Assembly (NCBI GenBank): GCA_903921665.1
Contig: CAIXQT010000098.1
Coordinates: forward strand, 1-30,440
From: an uncultured Opitutia bacterium
Lineage (GTDB): Bacteria > Verrucomicrobiota > Verrucomicrobiia > Opitutales > UBA953
Direction: 5' to 3'
DNA: 30,440 nucleotides
Of this stretch, positions 1 to 8,151 are shown piece after piece. A program made the translations under genes and the position numbers. The notes beneath the pieces were generated by a model. The model saw nothing but the letters and a program-made list of their open reading frames with translations. It did no database searches and was not told the DNA's origin. The number at the start of each line of letters is the position of its first letter. The stretch's first letter is position 1.

Positions 1-237
1 CGGAAGAACGTATTCGCCTTGGAAGGCCGGGCCGCGGGCCTTGGAGGAATCATCGCCGCCGCCCTTCCCGCCTTTGCCGCCCTTCCCTTTCTTCTCCTGC
101 GCGGCGGCCGAGGACGCGAGGAGCGTCCAGCCGAACGTCGCAGCCATCAGCCCGAGGAATTGCCGGCGGACCACCTGACCGAATGCCGGCTTATAAAATG
201 GGTTCGGCTTTCCGGACGTGAGGTCGGCGTCGTTCAT
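1..237 (-). CDS. 5' part of an exported protein with a Tat-like signal (truncated by window edge)
   Basis: Reading the minus strand from an ATG at 237 gives 79 codons without a stop up to the window edge, so only the N-terminus is present. Residues 24-30 read RRQFLGL, followed by a hydrophobic stretch ending ASSAAAQ near residue 47. This resembles a twin-arginine signal peptide. After the predicted cleavage comes a Lys/Gly-rich low-complexity linker (EKKGKGGKGGKGGGDD). The family cannot be recognised from this fragment. Export through Tat would imply a folded, possibly cofactor-containing or oligomeric protein in the periplasm or outside. No Shine-Dalgarno sequence precedes the ATG. A Met further in (residue 31) is less likely because it would destroy the signal peptide. 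Confidence 0.6.
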   Translation of the reverse strand, partial: MNDADLTSGKPNPFYKPAFGQVVRRQFLGLMAATFGWTLLASSAAAQEKKGKGGKGGKGGGDDSSKARGPAFQGEYVLP

Positions 238-413
238 GGGGTGAAGCTATGAAGATGGAACGCCGGAGAAGAGCAGAAGTTGAGGCCAATGGTCGGGAAA
301 ATTTTCAGGAAAATACGGGGCTTAACGGAGGGTTAAGGTTGGGCGCGGCGCGGCCAGAGGCCGCGAGGGGACGCGTGGGCAAGTTGACACGTGGGCATGG
401 GAGCAAAGACCTA

Positions 414-679
414 GCTCAAAGGGGAACCGGAGACCGGATGATTGGCTGGGGAATTAAATTCCGGGTGACGGGTGTCAGCCACGGGTGACGGCAACTCAGG
501 TATCGGCTTCTCGGCCATCGGCCGCGGGGGCCTGGAGCCGACTGCCGATAGCTGCATGGCTGACTCCCGAGAGGCTGAGGCCCTGGTGGCCGTCACCTGT
601 CACCTGTTTAGGTCTTAGCCAGGGCCGATGAATACGGACATGCGGAGGCGAACGGCGGCGATGGCAATCGCCGCCCTAT
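414..679 (+). repeat. Dispersed intergenic repeat, copy A
   Basis: This segment matches 10262-10527 over 266 bases with no gaps; I count about 17 differences (about 94% identity), and the first 96 bases are identical. Bases 414-451 also match 24189-24226 with two mismatches. It contains an odd palindrome (GGAATT-A-AATTCC) and a 9-base inverted pair (GGTGACGGC at 484-492, GCCGTCACC at 589-597). It ends in a REP-like hairpin. The preceding bases (about 358-413) resemble the region upstream of copy C. The rest of the 238-778 gap holds another short hairpin (arms 682-688 and 692-698) and no convincing gene. Confidence 0.85.
654..675 (+). repeat. REP-like hairpin 1
   Basis: A perfect 9-bp stem, GGCGGCGAT (654-662) and ATCGCCGCC (667-675), closes a GGCA loop, followed by CCTATC. 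Compared with copies at 10502, 24239 and 24332, the loop and the GG/GAT ends of the stem are conserved. The middle of the stem changes on both arms so that pairing is kept. Confidence 0.75.
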
Positions 680-739
680 CTGCGCGACGCAGTCGCGCGG
701 GGATCTGCTGGCATGGGGGTATGCTTCGAAGCAGAGGCA

Positions 740-774
740 AGGGACAGACCAGGACAGCACGTGGGGCTGTCCCT
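740..774 (-). terminator. Hairpin just after gspF, possible transcript end
   Basis: AGGGACAG (740-747) pairs with CTGTCCCT (767-774), with a further GACAGC/GCTGTC pairing possible inside the loop. It lies directly downstream of the gspF stop codon on the minus strand. There is no clear T-run after it, so it may be a 3' stabilising stem rather than an intrinsic terminator. Confidence 0.35.
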
Positions 775-778
775 GCCT

Positions 779-2011
779 TTAAAACCGGAAACTGGAGCTG
801 ACTTCGAAGACGGCGGCGACGATCGCGAAGGCGATGAAGGCGACGAACGAGAAGGCGGCGACGAGGACCGAGGCCGAAATGGTCTGCGAGATGGTGCCGA
901 GCCAGCGGTCGAGCTCAGCGCGATACGAACGCGAGATATCGCGTAGGCCGGGCGCGAGGTTGCCGGTCTGCTCGGCGACCGCGACGCGGTCGAGGAGCAG
1001 GCGCGGGAAGTAGCCCGTGCGCCCGAGCGCCTTCGAGAGGCTGTCGCCTTCGAGGACGCGGTCGGTGGCTTCGCGGAGCTGCTGGCGCAGGGCGCGGTTC
1101 GGGGCGGTCTTCTCGGCGAGGCGGAGCGCCTCGGCGGTCGTGATGCCGTTCTCGAGGAGCACCGCGAGCGTGTGGCAGAAGTTGAGGACCGAGACGCGCA
1201 TCACGAAGGAGCCGGCGAGGGGCACCTTGAGCAGCAGCGCATCGGAAGCGATCTTGCCTTCCTCCGTCTTACGCCAGCGCGCGACCCCGATGGCCGTGAG
1301 GATGGCCGCGACCAGGAAGATCGGTCCGACGACCACGAAGACGTCGGCGAAGGTCATGAGCAGCTTGGTGGACAGCGGGAGCTTGCCGCCGAGGGAAGTG
1401 AGCAGCGTCTGCAGGCGCGGCAGCAGGAAGAGCACGAAGAAGATGACGACGCCGACGGCGATGACGCAGATGAAGAGCGGGTAGGCCATCGCGCTGATGA
1501 GCTTGCGCTTGAACTCCTTCTGCTCGGTGAAGTGCGCGATCAGGCGCTCGAGGACGTCGCGGATGTTGCCCGTGGCTTCGCCGGCGGCGATGAGGTTGAG
1601 CGTCTGCCCGTCGAAGACCTTCGGGTAGCCGCCCATCGCGACGGACAGGCTCTGGCCTTCGCCGAGCTTGGACCAGATGCCGGCGCAGAGGACGCGGAGG
1701 CGGGATTTCTGCAGACGGAGCGCGAGGAGGCGGAGCGCTTCGCCGGCGGACATCCCGGAGCGGACGAGGTCGGCCATCGACTCCAGGAAAGGCAGGCACT
1801 CGGCTTCGGTCGGCTCGAGTTCCTTGTCGGACGGGCCGCCTTCGCGGACGGCTTCCTTGGCGCGGACGGCGGCGCCGGCTTCCTCGACCTTCAGCGGCTT
1901 GAGGCCGCGGGCCTGGAGCTTACGGAGCGCATCGCGACGCGTCTGCGTTTCGACGGTGCCTTCGGTCACGGCGCCCGAAGCGTCGCGCGCGCTGTAGTTG
2001 AAGACGGCCAT
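779..2011 (-). CDS. gspF: Type II secretion inner-membrane platform protein GspF
   Basis: The 410-residue product has the two tandem GspF/PilC cytoplasmic domains (about residues 70-195 and 275-400). Membrane spans lie near 178-200 (FICVIAVGVVIFFVLFLL), 222-246 and 378-404. The internal motif AAGEATGNI is repeated as AVAEQTGNL in the second half, as expected of this duplicated family. GspF sits in the inner membrane and couples the GspE ATPase to pseudopilus assembly. The gene starts 7 bases after gspE, and gspD precedes gspE, so the three are co-transcribed. A type IV pilus PilC role is possible, because PilC and GspF cannot be separated by sequence alone. The neighbouring secretin favours type II secretion. 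Confidence 0.92.
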   Translation of the reverse strand: MAVFNYSARDASGAVTEGTVETQTRRDALRKLQARGLKPLKVEEAGAAVRAKEAVREGGPSDKELEPTEAECLPFLESMADLVRSGMSAGEALRLLALRLQKSRLRVLCAGIWSKLGEGQSLSVAMGGYPKVFDGQTLNLIAAGEATGNIRDVLERLIAHFTEQKEFKRKLISAMAYPLFICVIAVGVVIFFVLFLLPRLQTLLTSLGGKLPLSTKLLMTFADVFVVVGPIFLVAAILTAIGVARWRKTEEGKIASDALLLKVPLAGSFVMRVSVLNFCHTLAVLLENGITTAEALRLAEKTAPNRALRQQLREATDRVLEGDSLSKALGRTGYFPRLLLDRVAVAEQTGNLAPGLRDISRSYRAELDRWLGTISQTISASVLVAAFSFVAFIAFAIVAAVFEVSSSFRF

Positions 2012-2018
2012 CGCGGGT

Positions 2019-3698
2019 CTATTCGTTCGAGCTCAGGTTACGTACCAGCTCGTCGATGGTCGTGAGACCGGCGGCGACCTTGAGCCAGCCGGCCTTGGCG
2101 AGGGGGCGCATGCCCTGCTCGATGGCTTTCTCGGTGAGCTCGCGGTTGGAGACGCGGCCGACGATGAGGTCGTGCAGCGGCTTCGGGTGGAAGATCTCGA
2201 AGACGCCGACGCGGCCGCGGTAGCCCGTGTTGCGGCACTTGCGACAGCCGCAGGCTTCCTTGAGCGAGGTGACGTCCTTCAGGAAGGATTCGTCCATGCC
2301 CAGGGACTCGAGCGCGGGCAGGAGCTTCTTGCGATCGACCGGGACGGTCTTGGCGCAATCCGGGCAGAGGCGGCGGACGAGGCGCTGGGCGATGACCAGC
2401 TCGACGGCGGAGCCGACGAGGAAGGGCTCGACGCCCATGTCGACGAGACGCGTGATCGCGCCGGGCGCGTCATTGGTGTGGAGGGTCGAGAAGACCAGGT
2501 GGCCCGTGAGCGAGGCGCGGATCGAGATCTCGGCCGTCTCCAAGTCGCGGATTTCACCGACCATGATCACGTCCGGATCTTGGCGGAGCGTGCTACGGAG
2601 GGCGCCGGCGAACGTGAGCCCGATCTCGGCGCGCGTCTGCACCTGGTTGGCGCCAGGCACTTCGTATTCGATCGGGTCTTCGATCGTCACGATGCGGATG
2701 TCCGGGGAATTGATCGCCTGGAGGAAGGCATTGAGCGTGGTCGACTTGCCGGAACCCGTCGGGCCGGTCACCAGGATGATGCCGTGCGGGTAGTCGAGGA
2801 CCTTGCGGACGGCGGCCTGCTCTTCGGCGTTCATGCCGATGCGGTCCATGTTGTAGGCCTCCTTGCGCTGGTTGAGGAGACGCAGCGAGACCGACTCCGC
2901 GTAGATCGTCGGAATCGTCGAGACGCGGATATCGAGGACGTTCTTGCCGTCACGGAAGTTGATGCGGCCGTCCTGCGGCAGGCGGCGTTCCGAGATGTTG
3001 AGGCGCGCCATGATCTTCAGGCGCGAGATGATCGCGTCCTGGAAGCGGGCGAGGTTGTCCGGCAGCGGGATCGCGATGAGGATGCCGTCGACGCGGTAGC
3101 GGATGCGCAGGTTGTTCTCCTGCGGCTCGAAGTGGACGTCCGTCGCGCCTTCGGCGACGGCCTGCGAGAGCACTTCGGTGACGAAGCGGACGACCGCGGC
3201 GTCCTGGTCGGCCTCGACGTCGTTGGCGGCTTCGGCGGCCGGGAGATCGTCGCCTTCGTCTTCGAGGCTGCCGGAGCCCACGCCGTAGTTCTCGTTGATG
3301 AGCGCGCTGACGCGTTCGGGCGGGGCGAGGTACCACTTCGGGCGGCGGGCGGTGAACGTCGCGACCCAGTCGGAAGTATCGGTGTCCGGCGGAAGGGCCG
3401 TGACGAGGCGGAGGCGGCCTTCTTCGCCGGGGAGGAGCGTCGGGACGACCTGGGCTTCGGCGGCGATGCGCGCCGGCAGGATCTTCATGCCTTCCGGATC
3501 GATCGCCGGTTCTTCGAGCACCTCGAGACCCGTGAGGCGGGAGAGCTCGGCGAGGAGCGCGGGCTCCTCGAGCTTGAGCGCCTGGGCGAGGAACTTGAAG
3601 CGGGCTTCGCGCGGCGTCTCCGCGAACGAAGCGCGGGCTTCGTCGGAGAGGCGCTCGGCGAGAGCCGAGGGCAGTCCGTGCCGGTCGACGGTCAGCAT
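2019..3698 (-). CDS. gspE: Type II secretion / type IV pilus assembly ATPase GspE
   Basis: This 559-residue protein is a complete GspE/PilB-type hexameric motor ATPase. It has an N-terminal MshEN/N1E-like region (about 1-130). The catalytic core carries Walker A GPTGSGKST (312-320), the Asp box IEDPIEYE, Walker B DVIMVGEIRD (376-385) and the His box STLHTN (404-409). A zinc module follows, with paired cysteines at 445/448 and 485/488. It hydrolyses ATP on the cytoplasmic face to drive pseudopilus subunit extrusion through GspF. Its ATG lies one base beyond the gspD stop, which implies tight coupling. All catalytic residues appear intact. Confidence 0.95.
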   Translation of the reverse strand: MLTVDRHGLPSALAERLSDEARASFAETPREARFKFLAQALKLEEPALLAELSRLTGLEVLEEPAIDPEGMKILPARIAAEAQVVPTLLPGEEGRLRLVTALPPDTDTSDWVATFTARRPKWYLAPPERVSALINENYGVGSGSLEDEGDDLPAAEAANDVEADQDAAVVRFVTEVLSQAVAEGATDVHFEPQENNLRIRYRVDGILIAIPLPDNLARFQDAIISRLKIMARLNISERRLPQDGRINFRDGKNVLDIRVSTIPTIYAESVSLRLLNQRKEAYNMDRIGMNAEEQAAVRKVLDYPHGIILVTGPTGSGKSTTLNAFLQAINSPDIRIVTIEDPIEYEVPGANQVQTRAEIGLTFAGALRSTLRQDPDVIMVGEIRDLETAEISIRASLTGHLVFSTLHTNDAPGAITRLVDMGVEPFLVGSAVELVIAQRLVRRLCPDCAKTVPVDRKKLLPALESLGMDESFLKDVTSLKEACGCRKCRNTGYRGRVGVFEIFHPKPLHDLIVGRVSNRELTEKAIEQGMRPLAKAGWLKVAAGLTTIDELVRNLSSNE

Positions 3699-3699
3699 A

Positions 3700-5790
3700 T
3701 CACTTCTTGGCCGGGGCGGCGGGAGCCTGGCCGGGCACCTTATCGATGACCTTCTTCACCTCGGGGCCGATCGCGCTGCTCGTGGCGCGGGCGAGGGCGT
3801 CAAGGTTGTCGACGGCGGAATTGTTCAGCACGTAAGGGCGGAGGAAGATGATCAGCTCCTGCTTCTCTTCCGTGTTGGTCGAGGAGCCGAAGATGTCGCC
3901 GATGATCGGGATCGGCCCGAGGCGCGAGGTGGACTTCGTGGTCACCGTGCGCTGGAGGCCGCCGAGGACGACGATCTCACCGCTCATCGCGCTCACGTAG
4001 GAATCCGTCGTGCGGCGGCCGATGATCGGCTGGGCGTTGCCGTCGAGCTGGGTCGTGCCGAGGATGTCTTCGACGGACTGCGAGATCTGGAGCTGCACCG
4101 CGCCGTCCTTGCCGATGAGCGGCAGGACCTTGAGCTGGATGCCGATGTCGCGCTGTGAGACCGTGGAGGTCGAGGCGCCGGTCGTCGTCGAGAGCGTCGA
4201 GCCCGTGATGACCGGGCGGGATTCGCCGACGAAGATCGTGGCTTCCTTGTTATGGGTCGTCGTGATGGCGGGGACCGAGAGGACCTTCAGGTCGCCCTTG
4301 CGAGGGGTGGTGACGAGGCCGATCGTGGCGCTCAGGTTATTGCCGGTGAGCGTGCCCTGCGCCGGGGTCACGATCGACGAGGTGTTCGGCACGAGGGTGG
4401 TGCCCACATTAGGGGGAATGCCGGTGACGCCGAAGCCGGCGCCGCTGCCGCCCACGCCGACGAGCTTGCCGTTGCTGACCGTGAGGCCGAGGGTGTCGAA
4501 GCCGTTGGTCTCGTTATCGGTGAGCTTCACTTCGGCGATGACGACTTCGATGCGCACCTGCGGAAGGACGATGTCGACCTTGTCGATCAGCTCATGGAGG
4601 AGGCGAAGGTCGTCGCTGGTGCCGGAGACCACGACCGAGTTGCTGCGGACATCCGGAAGCACCGTGAGGTTGCTGCTGAACTCGTCGGCGCCCATCTGGG
4701 GCGCGCTGGGGGCGGCCCCGGCGACGGGCGCGATCGGCGCCGCGCCACCGTTGAGGGTCGTGCGGCGGATCGTATTCCCGGCGCGGGCGGCGCCGGTGGT
4801 CTGGCCGGTGACCAGGGAAGTGATCAGCGTCGCGACCTGCTGGGCGTCGGCGTGACGCAGGAAGATCACGTCGTTCTTCGTGTTCGGGTTGGACTTCTGA
4901 TCGAGCGTGTCGATCAGCTTGTCGAAGAATTCGTGCTGGTCGGCCGAGCCCATGAGCAGCACGCGGTTGGTCCGTTCGTCGGCGAGGAAGGTCGTGCCCG
5001 TGCTGAGACGGAAAGGCGCGCCGCCCGAGATCGTGGCGGGCGAACGTAGCATCGAGTTGAGCTTGTTGACCATGTCGGTCGCCATCGCGTTCTTGAGCGA
5101 GTAGCTCTTGGTCACGACGAGGTCGAGCTGCGGACGGTCGAGCTGGGCGACGAGGTTCTCGATCTTCTGCAGGTTCGTGATCGAGTCCGTGATCAGGAAC
5201 GCGTTGTTGCGGCCGAAGTAGATCGGCGGCGAGGCCAGCGTCGTGTTGAGGCTGGAGGTGATCTGCGTGACGAACTCCTGGGCGTTGGCGTGCTTGAGCG
5301 TGAAGATCTTGGTGGCGATCCGGCCGCTGGGCGGCAGCGCGAGGGCGGGGCCCGTGATCAGCGTCGGCGATTCGGATTTCGCGACGAGGTTCGGGACGAC
5401 TTTCAGGAACTTGTCACCCTGCTGGATGACGGCGATGCCGTTGAGGTTGAGCAAGGTCTCGATCGCGAGCAGCGCTTCGTCGCGGGTGATCGAGGCCGGC
5501 AGCGAAAGCGTGTAAGCGCTGGCGGGGAGGGCTTGCGGGCGGAGGATGGATTTGCCGGTCCAGCGCTGCATCAGGTCGAGCACCTGGGCGACGGTCTCGT
5601 CGCGGAGGATGACCGGGCCGACTTGGTCGGAGCCGTTCAAGCCGGGCAGCGGGACGGCGGAAGCCACGGCCGCGACGGGGGCCGGGGCGGGGGTCGGAAC
5701 GGCTTGCGCGAAGCTCGCCGAGGGCGCCCAGGCCGCGGCCAGCAAGAGGCAAGAAAGGGGCAGAAAGGCCCGCCGAGCACGTGGGGACAT
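3700..5790 (-). CDS. gspD: Type II secretion outer-membrane secretin GspD
   Basis: The product is a secretin of about 696 residues. It has a Sec signal peptide (hydrophobic core PLSCLLLAAAW, likely cleavage after SFAQA) and an N0 domain in the region VGPVILRDETVAQVLDLM. Three ring-building repeats follow (KIFTLKHANAQEF, KSYSLKNAMATDM, VIFLRHADAQQVA), the third with an Ala/Pro-rich insert. The C-terminal secretin barrel contains VPAITTTHNKEATIFVGESRPV and GPIPIIGDIFGS. It forms the outer-membrane pore. I chose the ATG at 5790 because it gives a normal signal peptide. An in-frame GTG at 5805 would add five residues. No good ribosome-binding site precedes either start. This is the first gene of the gspDEF unit. 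Confidence 0.93.
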   Translation of the reverse strand: MSPRARRAFLPLSCLLLAAAWAPSASFAQAVPTPAPAPVAAVASAVPLPGLNGSDQVGPVILRDETVAQVLDLMQRWTGKSILRPQALPASAYTLSLPASITRDEALLAIETLLNLNGIAVIQQGDKFLKVVPNLVAKSESPTLITGPALALPPSGRIATKIFTLKHANAQEFVTQITSSLNTTLASPPIYFGRNNAFLITDSITNLQKIENLVAQLDRPQLDLVVTKSYSLKNAMATDMVNKLNSMLRSPATISGGAPFRLSTGTTFLADERTNRVLLMGSADQHEFFDKLIDTLDQKSNPNTKNDVIFLRHADAQQVATLITSLVTGQTTGAARAGNTIRRTTLNGGAAPIAPVAGAAPSAPQMGADEFSSNLTVLPDVRSNSVVVSGTSDDLRLLHELIDKVDIVLPQVRIEVVIAEVKLTDNETNGFDTLGLTVSNGKLVGVGGSGAGFGVTGIPPNVGTTLVPNTSSIVTPAQGTLTGNNLSATIGLVTTPRKGDLKVLSVPAITTTHNKEATIFVGESRPVITGSTLSTTTGASTSTVSQRDIGIQLKVLPLIGKDGAVQLQISQSVEDILGTTQLDGNAQPIIGRRTTDSYVSAMSGEIVVLGGLQRTVTTKSTSRLGPIPIIGDIFGSSTNTEEKQELIIFLRPYVLNNSAVDNLDALARATSSAIGPEVKKVIDKVPGQAPAAPAKK

Positions 5791-5923
5791 AATAGGGCTA
5801 ATCACTTGGATAAGGGGTACGTCTTGGATAACACCAAAGGGGAAGAATAGTTCGACGAAAAATCCGTTTTAATGCGGTTATTTTGAGGCGGACCCTATGC
5901 TCAGACAGGGCGAAGCCCCCAGA

Positions 5924-5945
5924 AAGGTGAACATTATTTCACCTT
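5924..5945. promoter_or_regulatory. Inverted repeat between divergent gspD and the gene at 5999
   Basis: AAGGTGAA (5924-5931) and TTCACCTT (5938-5945) form a perfect 8-base inverted repeat around a 6-base spacer. It is centrally placed in the 208-base gap between divergent genes. It could be a regulator-binding site or a small RNA stem. No regulator is identified. Confidence 0.35.
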
Positions 5946-5949
5946 AGGC

Positions 5950-5979
5950 TTGCAGGAGGACCAAAAAGGGGCATATCAG
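5950..5979 (+). promoter_or_regulatory. Weak candidate promoter for the gene at 5999
   Basis: TTGCAG (5950-5955) and TATCAG (5974-5979) are separated by 18 bases. This resembles -35 and -10 boxes, with a leader of about 13 bases to the ATG. CATAAA at 5981-5986 is an alternative -10. The match is modest. Confidence 0.3.
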
Positions 5980-5998
5980 GCATAAAAGTCCCGAAAAC

Positions 5999-6538
5999 AT
6001 GCGTGAAGACCTCCCCGATTGGCTGGGCAAGCCCCCCCTGCGCGGAACCGACCAATGGGATGCCTGGTTGGCCAAGTGGCGGCAGTACGCCAAGGTCGAG
6101 TTGCGCGACGCGGCGGCCGACGATCCGGATTACGACTTCGGACTCCTGAGCACCGAGGAGCGCTGGCGGGTCGCCTTGCGCCTCCAGATCCAGGCGCAGA
6201 TCGAAGCCGGCCGACAGAACGTCGCCCTCACCCTCTCGCTCGCCCTTGGGCGCAAAATCAGCGACCTCGACCATGCCGGCGTCGTCGCCTGGCAGGTCGG
6301 ACGCTCCGTCGTCGCCCCGAGCCCGGACGAAGCCTTCAACCGCGCGCTCGAGTGGAGCAACCAGCGGGAGAACCCGCGCCGGCGTCGGATCTCGCATGGC
6401 ATCCGGTACGGGTTCATCGCCGGTCTCGGCGGCGAGGCCACCGCCCCCGCTTGGTCTTCGCCGGATTACGTCGCCGCCTACGAAGCCGCGTGGGAACTCG
6501 GCAACGCCATCGCGATCGAAGGCGACCCGCGGGGATAG
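5999..6538 (+). CDS. Conserved-looking hypothetical protein
   Basis: The 179-residue soluble protein has no signal peptide or membrane span. Notable stretches are DLPDWLGKPPL near the start, a helical charged middle (STEERWRVALRLQIQAQIEAG) and an Arg-rich patch NPRRRRIS. I do not recognise a family. Coding potential is supported by codon structure and by spacing: it begins 50 bases upstream of rmuC on the same strand and diverges from gspD. A long open frame in +1 relative to this gene overlaps it and runs into rmuC, but that frame is Arg/Pro/Gly-rich and is a GC artefact. The function is unknown; co-transcription with rmuC is possible, although rmuC also has its own -10-like box. Confidence 0.65.
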   Translation: MREDLPDWLGKPPLRGTDQWDAWLAKWRQYAKVELRDAAADDPDYDFGLLSTEERWRVALRLQIQAQIEAGRQNVALTLSLALGRKISDLDHAGVVAWQVGRSVVAPSPDEAFNRALEWSNQRENPRRRRISHGIRYGFIAGLGGEATAPAWSSPDYVAAYEAAWELGNAIAIEGDPRG

Positions 6539-6575
6539 GTTGCGGCCGGGCCCCGCCTGGGCAGAGTCTCATTCT

Positions 6576-6581
6576 TATAAA
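6576..6581 (+). promoter_or_regulatory. -10-like box TATAAA directly upstream of rmuC
   Basis: TATAAA is the only AT-rich stretch in this GC-rich gap and lies 7 bases before the rmuC ATG. With normal -10 geometry, transcription would begin at or next to the start codon and give a leaderless message. No clear -35 box is seen at 16-18 bases upstream. Confidence 0.4.
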
Positions 6582-6588
6582 CACCCCG

Positions 6589-7953
6589 ATGGATTATCTC
6601 GTCCCTAGCCTTCTCGTCATCGTGCTCGTCGCGGTGATCTATGTCGCCTTCTTCAAATCGGCCGGCCCGGCCGGCGAAGACAAAGGCAGCTCGCTGCTGA
6701 TCGACGACCTCCGGCGCCAGCTCAGCGAGGCCAACGCCGTCGCCGAACGCGAGCGCTCGGCCAAGACGACCGCGCTGGCCGGCGCTTCCGCCGCCGAAGC
6801 CGCGAAGTCCGCCGCCGAACGTCAGCTGAAGGCGGCGCAAGACACGCACGCGGAGGCATTGGCCCAGCTACGCGCAGACAATCAGAAGGCCCAGACTGAA
6901 GCCGCGGCTCGCTATGGGAACGACCTGGCGGAACTGAAGACCAGCTTCGCCAAGATGAGCACGGACGTGCTGAAGGGCATGGCGCCGGACGTGACGAAGG
7001 AAGTGTCGACGAAGGTCGAGCCGCTCATCGCGCAGATCAACACCGCCTTGGCGAGCTATCGTCAGACCATGCAGCAAAGCCTCCAGAGCCAAGGCGATGC
7101 GCTGACGCAGGTCCGGGAACAGATGGCCAAGATCACCGAGACGACCGCCGCCCTGGCGACGAGCACCAACGATTTCACCTCGGTCCTGAAGTCTTCGCAA
7201 CATCGCGGCAAATGGGGCGAACAGACGCTCCGCCGCGTCGTCGAGGTCTCGGGCCTCAGCCAGCATTGCGACTTCATCGAGCAGACCGCTCAGGGCGACA
7301 CCCGGCCCGACCTGATCATCCTCCTGCCTGACAACCGCTGCGTGATCATCGATTCCAAGGTGCCTGAATTCGACGTAGCCTTGGTGAATCAGTCCTCGCC
7401 CAACCGTAAGGACCTGCTGGAAGCGCACGCGGCGAAGCTGCGCGCCACGATCAAGGCCCTCGCCGGTAAGAATTATCCGGGCGCCCAAGCCGAGGCCGGG
7501 CGGACCCCGTTCGACAAGGTCATCCTCTTCCTGCCGGCCGAATCGCTGCTGAGCACGGCATTGGAAGGCGACAACGAGCTGATCATCGACGCCGGCCGCA
7601 TGGGCATCCTGCTGGCGACACCCGCGACCCTCATGGGCTTTCTCTCCGCCATCAACCTCACCTGGCTGCAGCATAAGCGCGCGCAGCAATCCAACGAGGT
7701 GATCGAGAAGGCGACGAATCTTTATAAGAGCGTCGCCGATTTCGCCGAGAACATGGCCGGAGCGCGCGACGGACTCGAAGCCGCCGTGAAAAAATTCAAT
7801 ACCGGCCTCGGGAGCTACCGCAAATACGTCCTGCCCAAAGGCCAGGAAATGGTGGAGATCCATGGCCTCCAGCCGAGCAAGATGCTACCGGAAGAAAAGG
7901 ACGCCCTAGACATATCGACGGAAGTTCGCCGGCATGAAGGCCCCACGGCCTGA
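6589..7953 (+). CDS. rmuC: DNA recombination protein RmuC homologue
   Basis: The 454-residue product starts MDYLVPSLL at 6589. An N-terminal membrane anchor (about residues 5-22) is followed by an Ala/Glu/Lys-rich coiled coil (about 40-200). The RmuC domain then follows, with HRGKWGEQTLRRVVEVSGL and RPDLIILLPDNRCVIIDSKVPEFD. The latter has the D...DSK pattern of PD-(D/E)XK-like nuclease folds. In Escherichia coli, RmuC limits recombination at inverted repeats. The frame stays open far upstream of 6589, but that part overlaps the gene at 5999 and is compositionally non-coding. The start is set by the membrane anchor. Confidence 0.9.
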   Translation: MDYLVPSLLVIVLVAVIYVAFFKSAGPAGEDKGSSLLIDDLRRQLSEANAVAERERSAKTTALAGASAAEAAKSAAERQLKAAQDTHAEALAQLRADNQKAQTEAAARYGNDLAELKTSFAKMSTDVLKGMAPDVTKEVSTKVEPLIAQINTALASYRQTMQQSLQSQGDALTQVREQMAKITETTAALATSTNDFTSVLKSSQHRGKWGEQTLRRVVEVSGLSQHCDFIEQTAQGDTRPDLIILLPDNRCVIIDSKVPEFDVALVNQSSPNRKDLLEAHAAKLRATIKALAGKNYPGAQAEAGRTPFDKVILFLPAESLLSTALEGDNELIIDAGRMGILLATPATLMGFLSAINLTWLQHKRAQQSNEVIEKATNLYKSVADFAENMAGARDGLEAAVKKFNTGLGSYRKYVLPKGQEMVEIHGLQPSKMLPEEKDALDISTEVRRHEGPTA

Positions 7954-7966
7954 CCGGAAGTCCTGC

Positions 7967-8042
7967 TGGTGGAGCCGATGAGGTTCGAACTCACGGCCTC
8001 GTCATTGCGAACGACGCGCTCTACCAACTGAGCTACGGCCCC
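7967..8042 (-). tRNA. tRNA-Ala (anticodon CGC)
   Basis: The minus strand folds into a 76-base cloverleaf. The acceptor stem GGGGCCG/CGGCTCC includes the G3-U70 wobble pair that defines alanine tRNAs. The anticodon loop is TTCGCAA (anticodon CGC, codon GCG), the T loop is TTCGAAC and an ACCA 3' end is encoded. One G-U pair closes the anticodon stem. Confidence 0.95.
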
Positions 8043-8151
8043 AAACAGCAGGAGGATTAGGGAAGCCGCCCCCGCTGGGTCGGTCAAGGTTTAGATGCCT
8101 GTCGCCTTGCCTCGGCTTGGTTTAGGCCTAAGTTCGACGCTCCTCATCACC

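Noticed and set aside
411..596. Minus-strand 61-residue open frame, also present in repeat copy B (10226-10444)
   Set aside because: It is carried by the repeat. Of the few changes between copies in this part, about as many alter residues as are silent, there is no start signal, and copy C has lost it. The nucleotide repeat explains the similarity.
1998..3749. 583-codon plus-strand open frame opposite gspE
   Set aside because: The composition (Asp/Glu/Arg/Val/Gly/Leu) is typical of an antisense shadow of a GC-rich gene, and gspE has complete motifs on the other strand.
6019..6588. Open frame extending rmuC upstream by 190 codons
   Set aside because: It overlaps the gene at 5999, is Arg/Pro/Gly-rich, and the RmuC membrane anchor begins right after the ATG at 6589. 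It is a GC-rich frame artefact.
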